In this document: one piece after another, positions 17,546 to 26,189 of the stretch
Position numbering within the stretch: the first letter of the stretch is position 1
Layout: each line of letters starts with the position of its first letter
From: Candidatus Krumholzibacteriota bacterium
GTDB lineage: Bacteria; Krumholzibacteriota; Krumholzibacteriia; LZORAL124-64-63
Reading direction: 5' to 3'
Assembly (NCBI GenBank): GCA_022711765.1
Contig: JAKLEB010000001.1
Coordinates: 1,284,694 to 1,348,693 of the forward strand
DNA length: 64,000 nucleotides
Made by a program: the position numbers and the translations under genes
The notes under the pieces: model-generated
Databases searched by the model: none
What the model was told of the DNA's origin: nothing
The model's input: only the letters and a program-made list of their open reading frames with translations

Positions 17546-19237
17546 ATGACCACGATCCCGACCACCGCCGACAGGCCGATCCACGCGGCCGAGCCTCACC
17601 ACGGCGGCAACTACCTGAATCATGCCGCCGGTTTCCGGTCCTGGCTCTTCACGCTCGACCACAAGCGCATCGGCGTGATGTACCTGGCGGCGATCCTCTT
17701 CTCGTTCCTGCTGGGCGGGATCTTCGCGCTGCTGGTGCGGACGGAGCTGCTGACGCCGGGCCGGACGATCATGACCGCCGAGGACTACAATCGCCTCTTC
17801 ACCCTGCACGGCGCGGTCATGACCTTCCTGTTCATCATCCCGGGCATCCCGGCCGCGCTCGGCAACTTCGTCCTGCCGCTGATGCTCGGCGCGAAGGACG
17901 TCGCCCTGCCCCGCCTGAACCTCGCGAGCTTCCACATCTACGTCGTCGGCGCGCTGCTGTCGGTCGCGGCGATCCTGCTGGGCGGCGTGGACACCGGCTG
18001 GACGTTCTACACGCCGTACTCGACCTCGACCGGCGGCCCGGTCATCCTCGTGACGCTCGGCGTCTTCGTGCTCGGTTTCAGCAGCATCTTCACCGGCATC
18101 AACTTCATCGTCACGATCCACAAGATGCGGCCCGCGGGCATGGGCTGGTTCCGCATGCCGCTGATGCTGTGGGCGCTCTACGCCACCGCGATCATCCAGG
18201 TCCTGGCGACGCCGGTGCTCGCGATCACGCTGCTGTTGCTGATCGCGGAACGGGCGCTCGGCATCGGCATCTTCGACCCCGCGCTCGGCGGCGATCCCAT
18301 CCTCTTCCAGCACTTCTTCTGGTTCTACAGCCACCCGGCGGTCTACATCATGATCCTGCCCGCGATGGGCGTGATCTCGGAGCTGGTCTCGATCCACAGC
18401 CGCAAGACGATCTTCGGCTACAAGGCGATCGCCTACTCGAGCATCGCGATCGCGATCTTCAGCTTCCTCGTCTGGGGCCACCACATGTTCGTCAGCGGCC
18501 AGAGCGAGCTGGCCGTGGTGATCTTCTCGGCCCTGACCTTCTCGGTGTCGATCCCGTCGGCGGTCAAGGTCTTCAACTGGTTGAGCACGATGTACAAGGG
18601 GTCGATCAAGCTCGAGACGCCGATGGTCTACGCGCTCGCCTTCATCGTCCTGTTCGGCATCGGCGGCCTGACGGGCCTGTTCCTGGCGACCCTCGCGACC
18701 GACGTGCACCTGCACGACACCTACTTCGTGGTCGCCCATTTCCACTACACGATGGTGGGCGGGGTGATGATCGCCTTCCTCGCGGGGCTCTACCACTGGT
18801 GGCCGAAGCTGTTTGGCCGGCTGTTCTCGCAGAGGTGGGGCAACGTCGGCGCCGTCCTCGTGTTCATCGGCTTCAACCTCACGTTCTTCGCCCAGTTCGT
18901 CATGGGCGCCAAGGGCATGCCGCGGCGGTACTTCAACTACCCGCCAGAGTTCGAGATCTACCACCAGATCTCGACGGCCGGCAGCTACCTGCTCGCGGTC
19001 GGCCTGTTCGTCGCGGCGGGCGTGCTCGTCCACAGCCTGCTCGCCGGCCGGCACGCGCCGGCGAATCCGTGGGGCGGCGCCACGCTGGAGTGGCAGGCCG
19101 CCTCCCCGCCGATCCATCACAACTTCGACGGGCCGCTCGTCTTGACCGACCCCTACGACTTCAGCGGCCTGGTCTGGAACGACGCCGAGCAGGGCTACGA
19201 TCGCCGCGACCGGGACAAGGAGACCGCGAACCCATGA
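17546..19237 (+). CDS. coxA: cytochrome c oxidase subunit I, A2-type heme-copper oxidase
   Basis: 563 residues, twelve membrane helices. This is the catalytic subunit (heme a, heme a3, CuB) that reduces oxygen and pumps protons. FNNxT-type start elements, [11 protein letters not shown], and [12 protein letters not shown] (heme ligands) are present. At residues 261-267 it reads YSHPAVY: His263 and Tyr267 form the CuB/cross-link pair, but the D-channel glutamate of the usual GHPEVY motif is alanine, with Tyr-Ser just before. This is the A2 subfamily signature known from Rhodothermus marinus caa3. The stop overlaps the coxC start (ATGA). Confidence 0.97.
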   Translation: MTTIPTTADRPIHAAEPHHGGNYLNHAAGFRSWLFTLDHKRIGVMYLAAILFSFLLGGIFALLVRTELLTPGRTIMTAEDYNRLFTLHGAVMTFLFIIPGIPAALGNFVLPLMLGAKDVALPRLNLASFHIYVVGALLSVAAILLGGVDTGWTFYTPYSTSTGGPVILVTLGVFVLGFSSIFTGINFIVTIHKMRPAGMGWFRMPLMLWALYATAIIQVLATPVLAITLLLLIAERALGIGIFDPALGGDPILFQHFFWFYSHPAVYIMILPAMGVISELVSIHSRKTIFGYKAIAYSSIAIAIFSFLVWGHHMFVSGQSELAVVIFSALTFSVSIPSAVKVFNWLSTMYKGSIKLETPMVYALAFIVLFGIGGLTGLFLATLATDVHLHDTYFVVAHFHYTMVGGVMIAFLAGLYHWWPKLFGRLFSQRWGNVGAVLVFIGFNLTFFAQFVMGAKGMPRRYFNYPPEFEIYHQISTAGSYLLAVGLFVAAGVLVHSLLAGRHAPANPWGGATLEWQAASPPIHHNFDGPLVLTDPYDFSGLVWNDAEQGYDRRDRDKETANP

Positions 19238-20019
19238 GCGCCACCGCCACCCCGCGCTACGAGGGCAAGGCCCGCCTGGCGCATTATTTCGACACGCGAG
19301 CCCAGCAGTACGACAGCCACAAGCTGGGCATGTGGCTCTTCCTGGTGACCGAGGTCCTGATGTTCGGCGGGCTCTTCTGCGCGTACGCGATCTACCGCGC
19401 GAACCACCCGGAGATCTTCCTCTACGCCCACACGCTGCTGGACAAGAACCTCGGGGCGATCAACACCGTCGTGCTGCTGTTCAGCTCCTTCACCATGGCC
19501 TGGTCCGTGCGGGCCGCGATGCTCGGCCAGCGGCGCCTGCTCGCGGGCCTGCTCGCGATCACGCTCCTCTGCGGATTCGCCTTCCTCGGCATCAAGGGCG
19601 TCGAATACAACCACAAGTGGCAGCACGGCCTCCTGTGGGGAGACCGTTTCGACTACGCGGCGCTGCAGGAGCACGGCGCCGGCGCGGGCGCGGCAGCAGC
19701 CGGCGGCGCCGGCGCGGAGGGCCAGGCGGTGATGTCCGAACTCGACCGCGCCGCCGAGGTCACGGTCGCGCACGGCCACGAGCCCGCCGCGATCCCCCGC
19801 AACGTGCACATCTTCTTCGGCATCTACTTCGTGATGACCGGCCTGCACGGGATCCACGTGATCGCGGGCATGGTCGTGATCGGCTGGCTGCTCCGGCGCG
19901 CCGTGCGCAGCGACTTCGGCAGCCGCAACTACACGGCGGTCGACCTCGGCGGCCTGTACTGGCACCTGGTCGACCTCATCTGGATCTTCCTGTTCCCGCT
20001 GCTCTACCTGATCCACTGA
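19234..20019 (+). CDS. coxC: cytochrome c oxidase subunit III with Gly/Ala-rich insert
   Basis: 261 residues with about five membrane helices. [36 protein letters not shown] and [18 protein letters not shown] are standard for subunit III. Between helices, residues about 148-186 form a low-complexity Ala/Gly run followed by a charged segment ([16 protein letters not shown]); such a linker is not part of the core fold. It starts within the coxA stop and is followed 11 bases later by coxD with GGAGG. Confidence 0.95.
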   Translation: MSATATPRYEGKARLAHYFDTRAQQYDSHKLGMWLFLVTEVLMFGGLFCAYAIYRANHPEIFLYAHTLLDKNLGAINTVVLLFSSFTMAWSVRAAMLGQRRLLAGLLAITLLCGFAFLGIKGVEYNHKWQHGLLWGDRFDYAALQEHGAGAGAAAAGGAGAEGQAVMSELDRAAEVTVAHGHEPAAIPRNVHIFFGIYFVMTGLHGIHVIAGMVVIGWLLRRAVRSDFGSRNYTAVDLGGLYWHLVDLIWIFLFPLLYLIH

Positions 20020-20030
20020 CGGAGGACGCC

Positions 20031-20420
20031 ATGGACGAGCCCGGCACTCCCCGCGACCCCGCCGCGACCGACAGCGTCCTCGACGAGCCGGGCGGCGGCG
20101 ACCTGCGCCCCCATCCGGTCCCGCTGCGGCTGCTCGCCGCGACGTTCGGCGCCCTCATCGCGCTGACCGTGGCCACGGTCGCCGTCACCTACGTCGACCT
20201 CGGGCGTCTCAACCTGATCCTCGCGCTGTCGATCGCGACCGTGAAGGGCGTCATGGTCGCCGAGATCTTCATGCATCTGCGCTGGGACCGCCCGTTCCAC
20301 CGGTTCCTGCTGCTGAGCGCGCTGTCCTTCGTGGCGCTGTTTATCGGGATCCTGCTCCTGGACTCGACGAGCTACCAGGCGGACCTCATCCAGGGGTTCG
20401 CGCCGGGGGTGTCGCAGTAA
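20031..20420 (+). CDS. coxD: cytochrome c oxidase subunit IV (small membrane subunit)
   Basis: 129 residues, three membrane helices after a 30-residue soluble N-terminus. The motif LSIATVKGVMVAEIFMHLRWD is the bacterial subunit IV family signature. GGAGG lies 6 bases before the ATG. It is the last gene of the respiratory cluster and converges with the glycosyltransferase run 11 bases later. Confidence 0.92.
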   Translation: MDEPGTPRDPAATDSVLDEPGGGDLRPHPVPLRLLAATFGALIALTVATVAVTYVDLGRLNLILALSIATVKGVMVAEIFMHLRWDRPFHRFLLLSALSFVALFIGILLLDSTSYQADLIQGFAPGVSQ

Positions 20421-20431
20421 GGGCTCGCCGG

Positions 20432-21922
20432 TCACGGCAGCCAGGCGTCCACGCCCGGCGCCAGGGCCGCGCGGCGCCAGCCGCGGGCCCGCGCGGCGTC
20501 GACCAGCGGCCCGTCCCACGGCGCCGCCGCCTCGACCACGATCGCGGCGGGCGGGCGCTCGGCGATCAGCGCGGGCAGGGTCCGCGGCGACACCAGGCGA
20601 AACCGCCGTTGCGCCTCGTCGTCGACGAGGTCGCCCACCCGCCAGGCGAACTCGCCCGTCGCGAACGCCGATTCGAGCGGTCGCCCCGCCGCCAGGGCGT
20701 ACAGGGGATGCGTGGTCGCGATCGGCTGGTCGGGCCGATCCGCGGTCAAGGCGGCCAGCGCTTCGCCGGCCTCGTGCAGTCGCGCGACCGGCCAGGCGGC
20801 GGGCCGCGCGGCAGCGCGAAGGAGCCGCAGATCCGCGGCGCCGTGATGCGCGACGGCCACCAGGCAGGCTGCGGCCGCGACCATTCCGAGCGCCCGGCGG
20901 GCGCCGCCCGCCAGCCGCGCGGCGCACGACGCGGCCACCGCCGCCGCGCCGACCAAAAGGGGAGCGTAGTACGCGGGCTGCACCGGGCTCGGCACGGCCA
21001 CCATGACAACTCCAGCGGCGACCAGCAGCCAGCCCAGGCGGCCGCCCGAATCGCCGCGAGGACGACCGCGCCACCCGGTCAGCGCCGCCGCGACCAGGGT
21101 CAGGACGGCAAGCGCGGCGTGGTCGGTGTCACGGTAGAGGCGCCGCGCGTCGTGGACCCGGCCGGCGAGATCGAGGCCCTCGCCGGCGCCCGCGCGGACA
21201 TGCCACGTCCCGTTCAGCAGGTGATAGTCGAGCAGATTGAAGCGGAGAACGGCGGGGTCGACCCCGAGGCAAGCGCCGCCCAGCGGCAACAGGCCGGCGA
21301 CGCAGCCGATCGCCGTCCACGCGAGCGCCCGCCGGCCCGCGACGAAGCAGGCCGGCGCGACGAGCGGCCAGCCGACCGCCGCCAGCGCCAGGGGCGCGTA
21401 GGTGAGCTTGCAGCCCACGGCCGCCCCCGCCAACGTCCCCGCCAGCACGAGCCGGAGCCGCCCCTGGGGATCGGTCCGCCGCAGCGGCAAAAGCAGCAGC
21501 GCGCCGAGGATCGCGAGCTGAGCGAGGTCGTAGTTGCGCGCCAGCCCGACCATGCCGCGCACCACGCTGTCGTGCACGAGCAACGCGACCAGGAGCGCCG
21601 CGAGCACGGGGTCGCTGGCGAGGCGGCGCAGCAGCCGGAAGAGCGCCACGAGCAGGCCGGCGGCGACGAGCGCCTTGAAGAGCCTCGCACCGAGCAGCAC
21701 CCGGTCGCCCGGCGTCAGCTCCTGCACGCCGGCGTAGATCCATACGGCGTAGGGCGGCTGCAGGAACGCGTAGTCCGCATAGAGCCGCTCGTGCGCGAGC
21801 AGGGCGGCGGCGGCCTGGTACATGTGCTCGTCGCGGTTGACCTCGCTGGTGAGCGCGGCGCAGAGGCACAGCAACCAGCACAGCGCGAGCGCGCCGGCGA
21901 CGAACCGGCGATTGCCGATCAC
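20432..21922 (-). CDS. polytopic membrane glycosyltransferase, ArnT/PMT (GT39/GT83-like)
   Basis: 496 residues with about ten membrane helices. After the first helix comes LTSEVNRDEHMYQAAAALL, with the Asp/Glu pair typical of the first periplasmic loop in ArnT/PMT-type, polyprenyl-phosphate-sugar-using transferases. Acceptor and donor are unknown. It starts at a GTG that overlaps the stop of the upstream GT4 gene (GTGA), so the two are coupled and probably act on the same surface glycan. Confidence 0.78.
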   Translation of the reverse strand: MIGNRRFVAGALALCWLLCLCAALTSEVNRDEHMYQAAAALLAHERLYADYAFLQPPYAVWIYAGVQELTPGDRVLLGARLFKALVAAGLLVALFRLLRRLASDPVLAALLVALLVHDSVVRGMVGLARNYDLAQLAILGALLLLPLRRTDPQGRLRLVLAGTLAGAAVGCKLTYAPLALAAVGWPLVAPACFVAGRRALAWTAIGCVAGLLPLGGACLGVDPAVLRFNLLDYHLLNGTWHVRAGAGEGLDLAGRVHDARRLYRDTDHAALAVLTLVAAALTGWRGRPRGDSGGRLGWLLVAAGVVMVAVPSPVQPAYYAPLLVGAAAVAASCAARLAGGARRALGMVAAAACLVAVAHHGAADLRLLRAAARPAAWPVARLHEAGEALAALTADRPDQPIATTHPLYALAAGRPLESAFATGEFAWRVGDLVDDEAQRRFRLVSPRTLPALIAERPPAAIVVEAAAPWDGPLVDAARARGWRRAALAPGVDAWLP

Positions 21923-23169
21923 TGCGCGCGGCCTCGCGTCAGATCCCCGTAGATGGCGAGGAATCGATCCGCCTGGCGAGCGAGCGTGTAGCGATCCGCC
22001 TCGACGCGCGCGGCCAGGCCCTGGGCGCGGCTCAGCGTCGGGTCGGCGGCATACCGCCGGATCGCGGCGGCGAGCGGCGCGGGCTCGGGCTCGACGAGCG
22101 CTCCGGTCTCGCCGTCGCGCACGACCTCGGGAATCCCCCCGCGCCGCGAGCCGATCACCGGCCTGCCGTGCATGTAGGCGTCGAGCAGCGTGCGCGGGAA
22201 GTTGTCGTGCCAGACCGAGGGCACGACGACGAACGCGCAGTCCCTCAGCAGCGCCTGCTTGGCGTCGCCCTGGACCATGCCATGGAACCGCACGCGGTCC
22301 GGATGCCCGGCGGCGAACGCCTCGACGTCGGCCTGGAGCGGACCCCGCCCGGCGAAGTCGAAACCGAAATCCGGCGGCGGGTCGGCGAGGACAGACCGGA
22401 GCGCCGCGAGCAGCACGCCGACTCCCTTGTGGTGGTCGAGTTGACCGAGGAACAGCCCGCGCCGCGACCCCGCTGGCGGCTCGCGGTAAGCGGGCGGTTC
22501 CCCCTCGCAAGCGTTCGGCACGACCTCGCGGCGGATCTCGCGGAAGAACCCGAAGGCGGCGTGCCGGTCGAGGACGTAGCGCGACGGCGCGGTCACGAGC
22601 GAGACGCCGTCGGTGTGCCGGCGCTTGAGGTACCGGAGCATCTGGCACGGCAGCGGCCCGCCGGCGCACTGCGCGCCGCTCGAACGCTGCAGCGTGGTGC
22701 GCGGGCAGAGCAGGTGGTAGTCGCGCAGGGTGTGCACGACCGGCACGCCCCGCGCGCGCGCGGCCTCCCACACCGCGGCGCTCATGCCGACGATGGTGTT
22801 CGTGTGGACCACATCCGGCCGCGTCCGTTCCAGAGCGGCGAGAGCGAGCCGCCGCCAACGCTGGTCATGGACCTGCTGGAAGTGGTGCAGCCCGCGGGTC
22901 ACCAGGCCGGGCGCCGCCTCGCCGGGCCGGGCCAGCAGGTGCTGGCGGCCTCCGCTCGCGGCCTCGAGGATCTCGCCGGCGATGCCGTCGAGGCGCCGCG
23001 ACGCCAGCGTGTCGCGCGGCCCGGCGTCGAGGAAGCCCGTGGTCGCGAGCGCGTCGACGTGCACGCCACGCGCGCTCAACTCGCGCGCCAACAGCCAGGT
23101 CGACATCTCCGCGCCGCCGACCACCTGCGGATAGAACGTGCTGTTGGCGATCAGGACGCGCAGGCTCAC
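21919..23169 (-). CDS. glycosyltransferase family 4 (GT-B fold)
   Basis: 416 residues, cytoplasmic or membrane-associated. The N-terminal Gly-rich acceptor loop QVVGGAEMSTWLLARELSARG and the C-terminal donor region with VVPSVWHDNFPRTLLDAYMHG and the GGIPEVVRDGETGALV motif are typical of GT4 retaining transferases. The product sugar is not predictable. It starts at a GTG overlapping the alcohol dehydrogenase stop by 4 bases (GTGA), and its own stop overlaps the next membrane glycosyltransferase. Confidence 0.9.
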   Translation of the reverse strand: MSLRVLIANSTFYPQVVGGAEMSTWLLARELSARGVHVDALATTGFLDAGPRDTLASRRLDGIAGEILEAASGGRQHLLARPGEAAPGLVTRGLHHFQQVHDQRWRRLALAALERTRPDVVHTNTIVGMSAAVWEAARARGVPVVHTLRDYHLLCPRTTLQRSSGAQCAGGPLPCQMLRYLKRRHTDGVSLVTAPSRYVLDRHAAFGFFREIRREVVPNACEGEPPAYREPPAGSRRGLFLGQLDHHKGVGVLLAALRSVLADPPPDFGFDFAGRGPLQADVEAFAAGHPDRVRFHGMVQGDAKQALLRDCAFVVVPSVWHDNFPRTLLDAYMHGRPVIGSRRGGIPEVVRDGETGALVEPEPAPLAAAIRRYAADPTLSRAQGLAARVEADRYTLARQADRFLAIYGDLTRGRAQ

Positions 23170-24167
23170 CGGCAGGCCTCCGGGTCGACGACCACGACCG
23201 CCGCGCCGTCGAACCGGCCGCGCCGCAGGTCGTCCAGCGCCGTGTTGACGTCGGCGAGCGGGTACGTGGTCACCGTGGTCGTCACCGGGATGCGGGGCGC
23301 GAGCGCGAGGAACTCCTCGCCGTCCTGCCGCGTGAGGTTGGCGACCGAGACGAGCGACCGCTCCTGCCATAGATCGCGGTAGGGGAACGAGGGGATGTCC
23401 GACATGTGGATGCCGGCGCAGACCACGCGTCCGCCGCGATCGACGGCGCGCAGCGCGGCCGGCACGAGCGGGCCGACCGGCGCGAAGACGATCGCCGCGT
23501 CGAGCGGCACGGGCGCCGGCGCGTCGCTCGGCCCGGCCCAGACGCAACCCAGCGAGCGGGCGAACGCCTCGCCGCGCCGGTCGCCCGGGCGGCAGAACGC
23601 GTAGACCTCGCTGCCCGCGTGACGGGCGACCTGCGCGAGGATGTGGGCCGCCGCGCCGAATCCGTAGAATCCGACCCTCCGCGCGCCACGGCAGAAGCGC
23701 CAGGCGCGGTAGCCGATGAGCCCCGCGCACAACAGCGGGGCGACCTGCAGGTCGGAATAGCCGGGCGGCAGCGCGAAGCAGAACCGGGCGTCGGCCACGC
23801 AGCGCTCGGCGAAGCCGCCGTCGCGCTGGTAGCCGGTGTAGACCGCGCGCTCGCAGAGGTTCTCGCGCCCCGCCGCGCAGAACCTGCACTGGCCGCAGGC
23901 GCCGCCCAGCCAGGGCACGCCGACCCGCTGGCCGATCGAAAGACCGGTCACGCCCGCGCCCAGGGCGAGCACCGATCCGACGATCTGATGCCCGCCGACG
24001 AGCGGCAACCTGGGTTCGGCGAGCTCGCCGTCGACCACGTGCAGGTCGGTGCGGCAGACGCCGCAGCAGTGGACCGCGAGCAGGACCTGGCCCGGCCCCG
24101 CGACGGGATCGGGAAGGTCGGCTGGTTCGAGCGGAGCGCCTTGCCGGCGCAGGATCATCGCGCGCAT
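23166..24167 (-). CDS. zinc-dependent alcohol dehydrogenase family protein
   Basis: 333 residues, medium-chain dehydrogenase/reductase. Catalytic zinc region CGVCRTDLHVVDGE, then GGHQIVG (His-Gln where His-Glu is more usual), and the structural zinc site CGQCRFCAAGRENLC (four cysteines). The nucleotide-binding segment GFYGFGAAAHIL fits the GxGxxA-type Rossmann loop. NAD(P) preference and substrate are unknown. It leads the glycosyltransferase trio through a GTGA overlap; 62 bases separate it from the DUF3179 gene upstream. Confidence 0.9.
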   Translation of the reverse strand: MRAMILRRQGAPLEPADLPDPVAGPGQVLLAVHCCGVCRTDLHVVDGELAEPRLPLVGGHQIVGSVLALGAGVTGLSIGQRVGVPWLGGACGQCRFCAAGRENLCERAVYTGYQRDGGFAERCVADARFCFALPPGYSDLQVAPLLCAGLIGYRAWRFCRGARRVGFYGFGAAAHILAQVARHAGSEVYAFCRPGDRRGEAFARSLGCVWAGPSDAPAPVPLDAAIVFAPVGPLVPAALRAVDRGGRVVCAGIHMSDIPSFPYRDLWQERSLVSVANLTRQDGEEFLALAPRIPVTTTVTTYPLADVNTALDDLRRGRFDGAAVVVVDPEACR

Positions 24168-24229
24168 GAGTACGATCCTAGGCGGAAGGCCCAGGGCAGG
24201 CAAGCCGCGGATCGGGACCGGTCGCGGCG

Positions 24230-25138
24230 TCAGATCAGGCCGGCGGCCTCGAGCGCGAAGCGGAATCCGTGCACGCGCGCGAAGACGAGTCCCTGCCGCT
24301 CGGCCGCGCCGACCAGGAGCGGGTCCTTGAGCTGCGCGCCGGCGGGCAGCGGCGGCAGCGGCCCGATCGCAAACCGGATCCGGTCGCTGCTGCGATAGCT
24401 GCCGTAGGGGTCGCGCTGGTAGGCCGCGCGCCGCGCCGGAACCGGCCAGGGGACGGTCGTCGCGGGAAATGCCGCGCGCCACGCCGCCCAGTCGACCAGC
24501 GCGCTGGGAACGACGGCCAGCGTATCGCCCGCGGCCGGGCCCGCGACCGCCGCGCCCAGCAGCGGCGCCCACAGCGCGCCGTCCCCGTCGTGCAGCAGGT
24601 GGTGGGAGTTCCAAACCAGACCGCTGACCCCGAAGGACTCGACCTCGTCGCCGCGCCGCCGGTCGAGCACGACGGCCGAGCCGCTCAGCGGGTGCCAGCA
24701 CACCGCCACCGGGACGCCGCCCAGGGTGTCGTTGGCGACCTCGTGCCAGTCGAGCACGCGCACCGGGTAGGCCCGGGCGGCGCCGCCGACCGCGACGCCG
24801 ATCACGAGGTCGCGCGACACGAGGTACTTGCCGCGCTCGGCGCGGTTCAGCGAGTCGACGCCGGCCGCGGTCAACAGGCGCGGAGTATCCAGCGGTTCCA
24901 GCGAGTCGCGCGGCAACCCGGCCGCGAGCCAGGACCGCTCCAGCGTGAACGAGTCCAGGTCGAATCCGTAGGACGCGGGGTCCTTGCCGTCGCCGACCAC
25001 GGTCCGCTCACGACTGCGCGCGACCTCGCGGATCTGCACCGCGGCGACGGCCACGAAGAAGACGCCCGCCGCGAGCGCGACCCACCAGGCGCCGCGCAGG
25101 CCGCGGCGCGGCGCCGCCGACGGGTCGAGCCTCGTCAC
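24230..25138 (-). CDS. membrane-anchored DUF3179 protein
   Basis: 302 residues. One N-terminal helix (about 15-35) anchors an extracytoplasmic DUF3179 domain: GVAVGGAARAYPVRVLDWHEVAND, VCWHPLSGSAVVLDRR, GLVWNSHHLLHD and ALWAPLLGAAVAGP are in family order. In the DUF3179 proteins I recall, the motif is closer to YCPLxxxAxVFDR; here the usual Cys position is His and a Cys sits two residues earlier. Function is unknown. The GTG start overlaps the ctaB stop (GTGA), so it is coupled to heme A/O synthesis genes. Confidence 0.85.
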   Translation of the reverse strand: MTRLDPSAAPRRGLRGAWWVALAAGVFFVAVAAVQIREVARSRERTVVGDGKDPASYGFDLDSFTLERSWLAAGLPRDSLEPLDTPRLLTAAGVDSLNRAERGKYLVSRDLVIGVAVGGAARAYPVRVLDWHEVANDTLGGVPVAVCWHPLSGSAVVLDRRRGDEVESFGVSGLVWNSHHLLHDGDGALWAPLLGAAVAGPAAGDTLAVVPSALVDWAAWRAAFPATTVPWPVPARRAAYQRDPYGSYRSSDRIRFAIGPLPPLPAGAQLKDPLLVGAAERQGLVFARVHGFRFALEAAGLI

Positions 25139-26061
25139 GGGACGATCGCCGGCGGGTCGGCGCTGACCACCGAGGCGACCGGCGACGCGCGCAGCCAGAC
25201 GTCCTCGGCACGACCGGGACCACGGTCCGCGACCATGAGCAGGAGCACGAGCGGCAGGTAGGCGAGGCTCGCGAGGAAGACGCGGCGCGCATCGCGGTCG
25301 CTGTGACTGCGGTAGAGACGGAGCCCAAGCCACCCCCAGCCGATTCCCAGACCGAGCGAACCGAGCGCGAACCAGGGACCCGCCACGCCCGCGAGCGTGA
25401 CCATCAGGCCGAGCGGCAGGTGCAGCGCGGCGAAGAGCACGGTCACCGGGAACGTGAGGCGGCCGTCCGCATCCACGACCGGCAGCATGCGCAGGCCGCC
25501 GCGGGCGTAGTCGGCGCGGTACAGCCACGCGAGCGAGAGGAAATGCGGCATCTGCCAGACGAAGAGCAGCGCGAACAACAGCCAGCCGCCGACGGCGAAG
25601 GCGCCCGTGGCGGCGGTCCAGCCGATCAGGGGCGGGATCGCGCCGCATACCGCGCCCACGAGCGTGTTCACGGTCGAGATCCGCTTGAGCGGCGTGTAGA
25701 CCAGGACGTACAGGAGGATCGTCGCGGCGGCGAGCGACGCCGGCAGAGGTCCCGCAAACGCGAGGAGCACGAACGCGCCGAGCGTGCTCACGCCGGTTCC
25801 GTAGGCCAGGGCGACGCCGGGAGCGATCCGGCCGGCCGGCAGGGGCCGGCGCCGGGTGCGCTCCATGAGCGCGTCGACGTCGCGCTCGCGGTACTGGTTC
25901 AGGGCGGCCGCGCCGAACGCGGTCAGGCCGGTTCCGAGCAGCGTGAACGCCAGCCGGGTCCACTGCGGCTGCGGCGCTCCCAGCAGGAATCCGACCAGGG
26001 TCGTGAGCACGACCATTCCGGAAAGCCGTGCCTTGGAGAGCTCGAGGACATCGCGCACCAT
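25135..26061 (-). CDS. ctaB: protoheme IX farnesyltransferase (heme O synthase)
   Basis: 308 residues, about eight to nine membrane helices. It converts heme B and farnesyl diphosphate to heme O in the inner membrane, the first step toward heme A for the caa3 oxidase in this window. The Asp-rich prenyl-diphosphate site NQYRERDVDALMERTRRRPL and the second motif YTPLKRISTVNTLVGAVCGA are present, with the later DYARGGLRMLPVVD. It is divergent from ctaA across a 128-base gap. Confidence 0.95.
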   Translation of the reverse strand: MVRDVLELSKARLSGMVVLTTLVGFLLGAPQPQWTRLAFTLLGTGLTAFGAAALNQYRERDVDALMERTRRRPLPAGRIAPGVALAYGTGVSTLGAFVLLAFAGPLPASLAAATILLYVLVYTPLKRISTVNTLVGAVCGAIPPLIGWTAATGAFAVGGWLLFALLFVWQMPHFLSLAWLYRADYARGGLRMLPVVDADGRLTFPVTVLFAALHLPLGLMVTLAGVAGPWFALGSLGLGIGWGWLGLRLYRSHSDRDARRVFLASLAYLPLVLLLMVADRGPGRAEDVWLRASPVASVVSADPPAIVP

Positions 26062-26109
26062 CGGTGGAACCGGTCCCAGCTGGAGGTCGGGTCGCCGCGC
26101 GGGCGGACT

Positions 26110-26160
26110 GGTTGAATTCGGTTATCATTAGTAATCTATTGTCGATTCGAATTTTCGCCG
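26110..26160. promoter_or_regulatory. divergent A/T-rich promoter region between ctaB and ctaA
   Basis: The gap 26062-26189 contains one A/T-rich block. On the plus strand TTGAAT (26112-26117), 17 bases, TCTATT (26135-26140) is a plausible promoter for ctaA. The minus strand offers TAATGAT-like sequence for ctaB. Confidence 0.45.
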
Positions 26161-26189
26161 GTGGATTTTCCGCGGGAGCGACCGACGCC

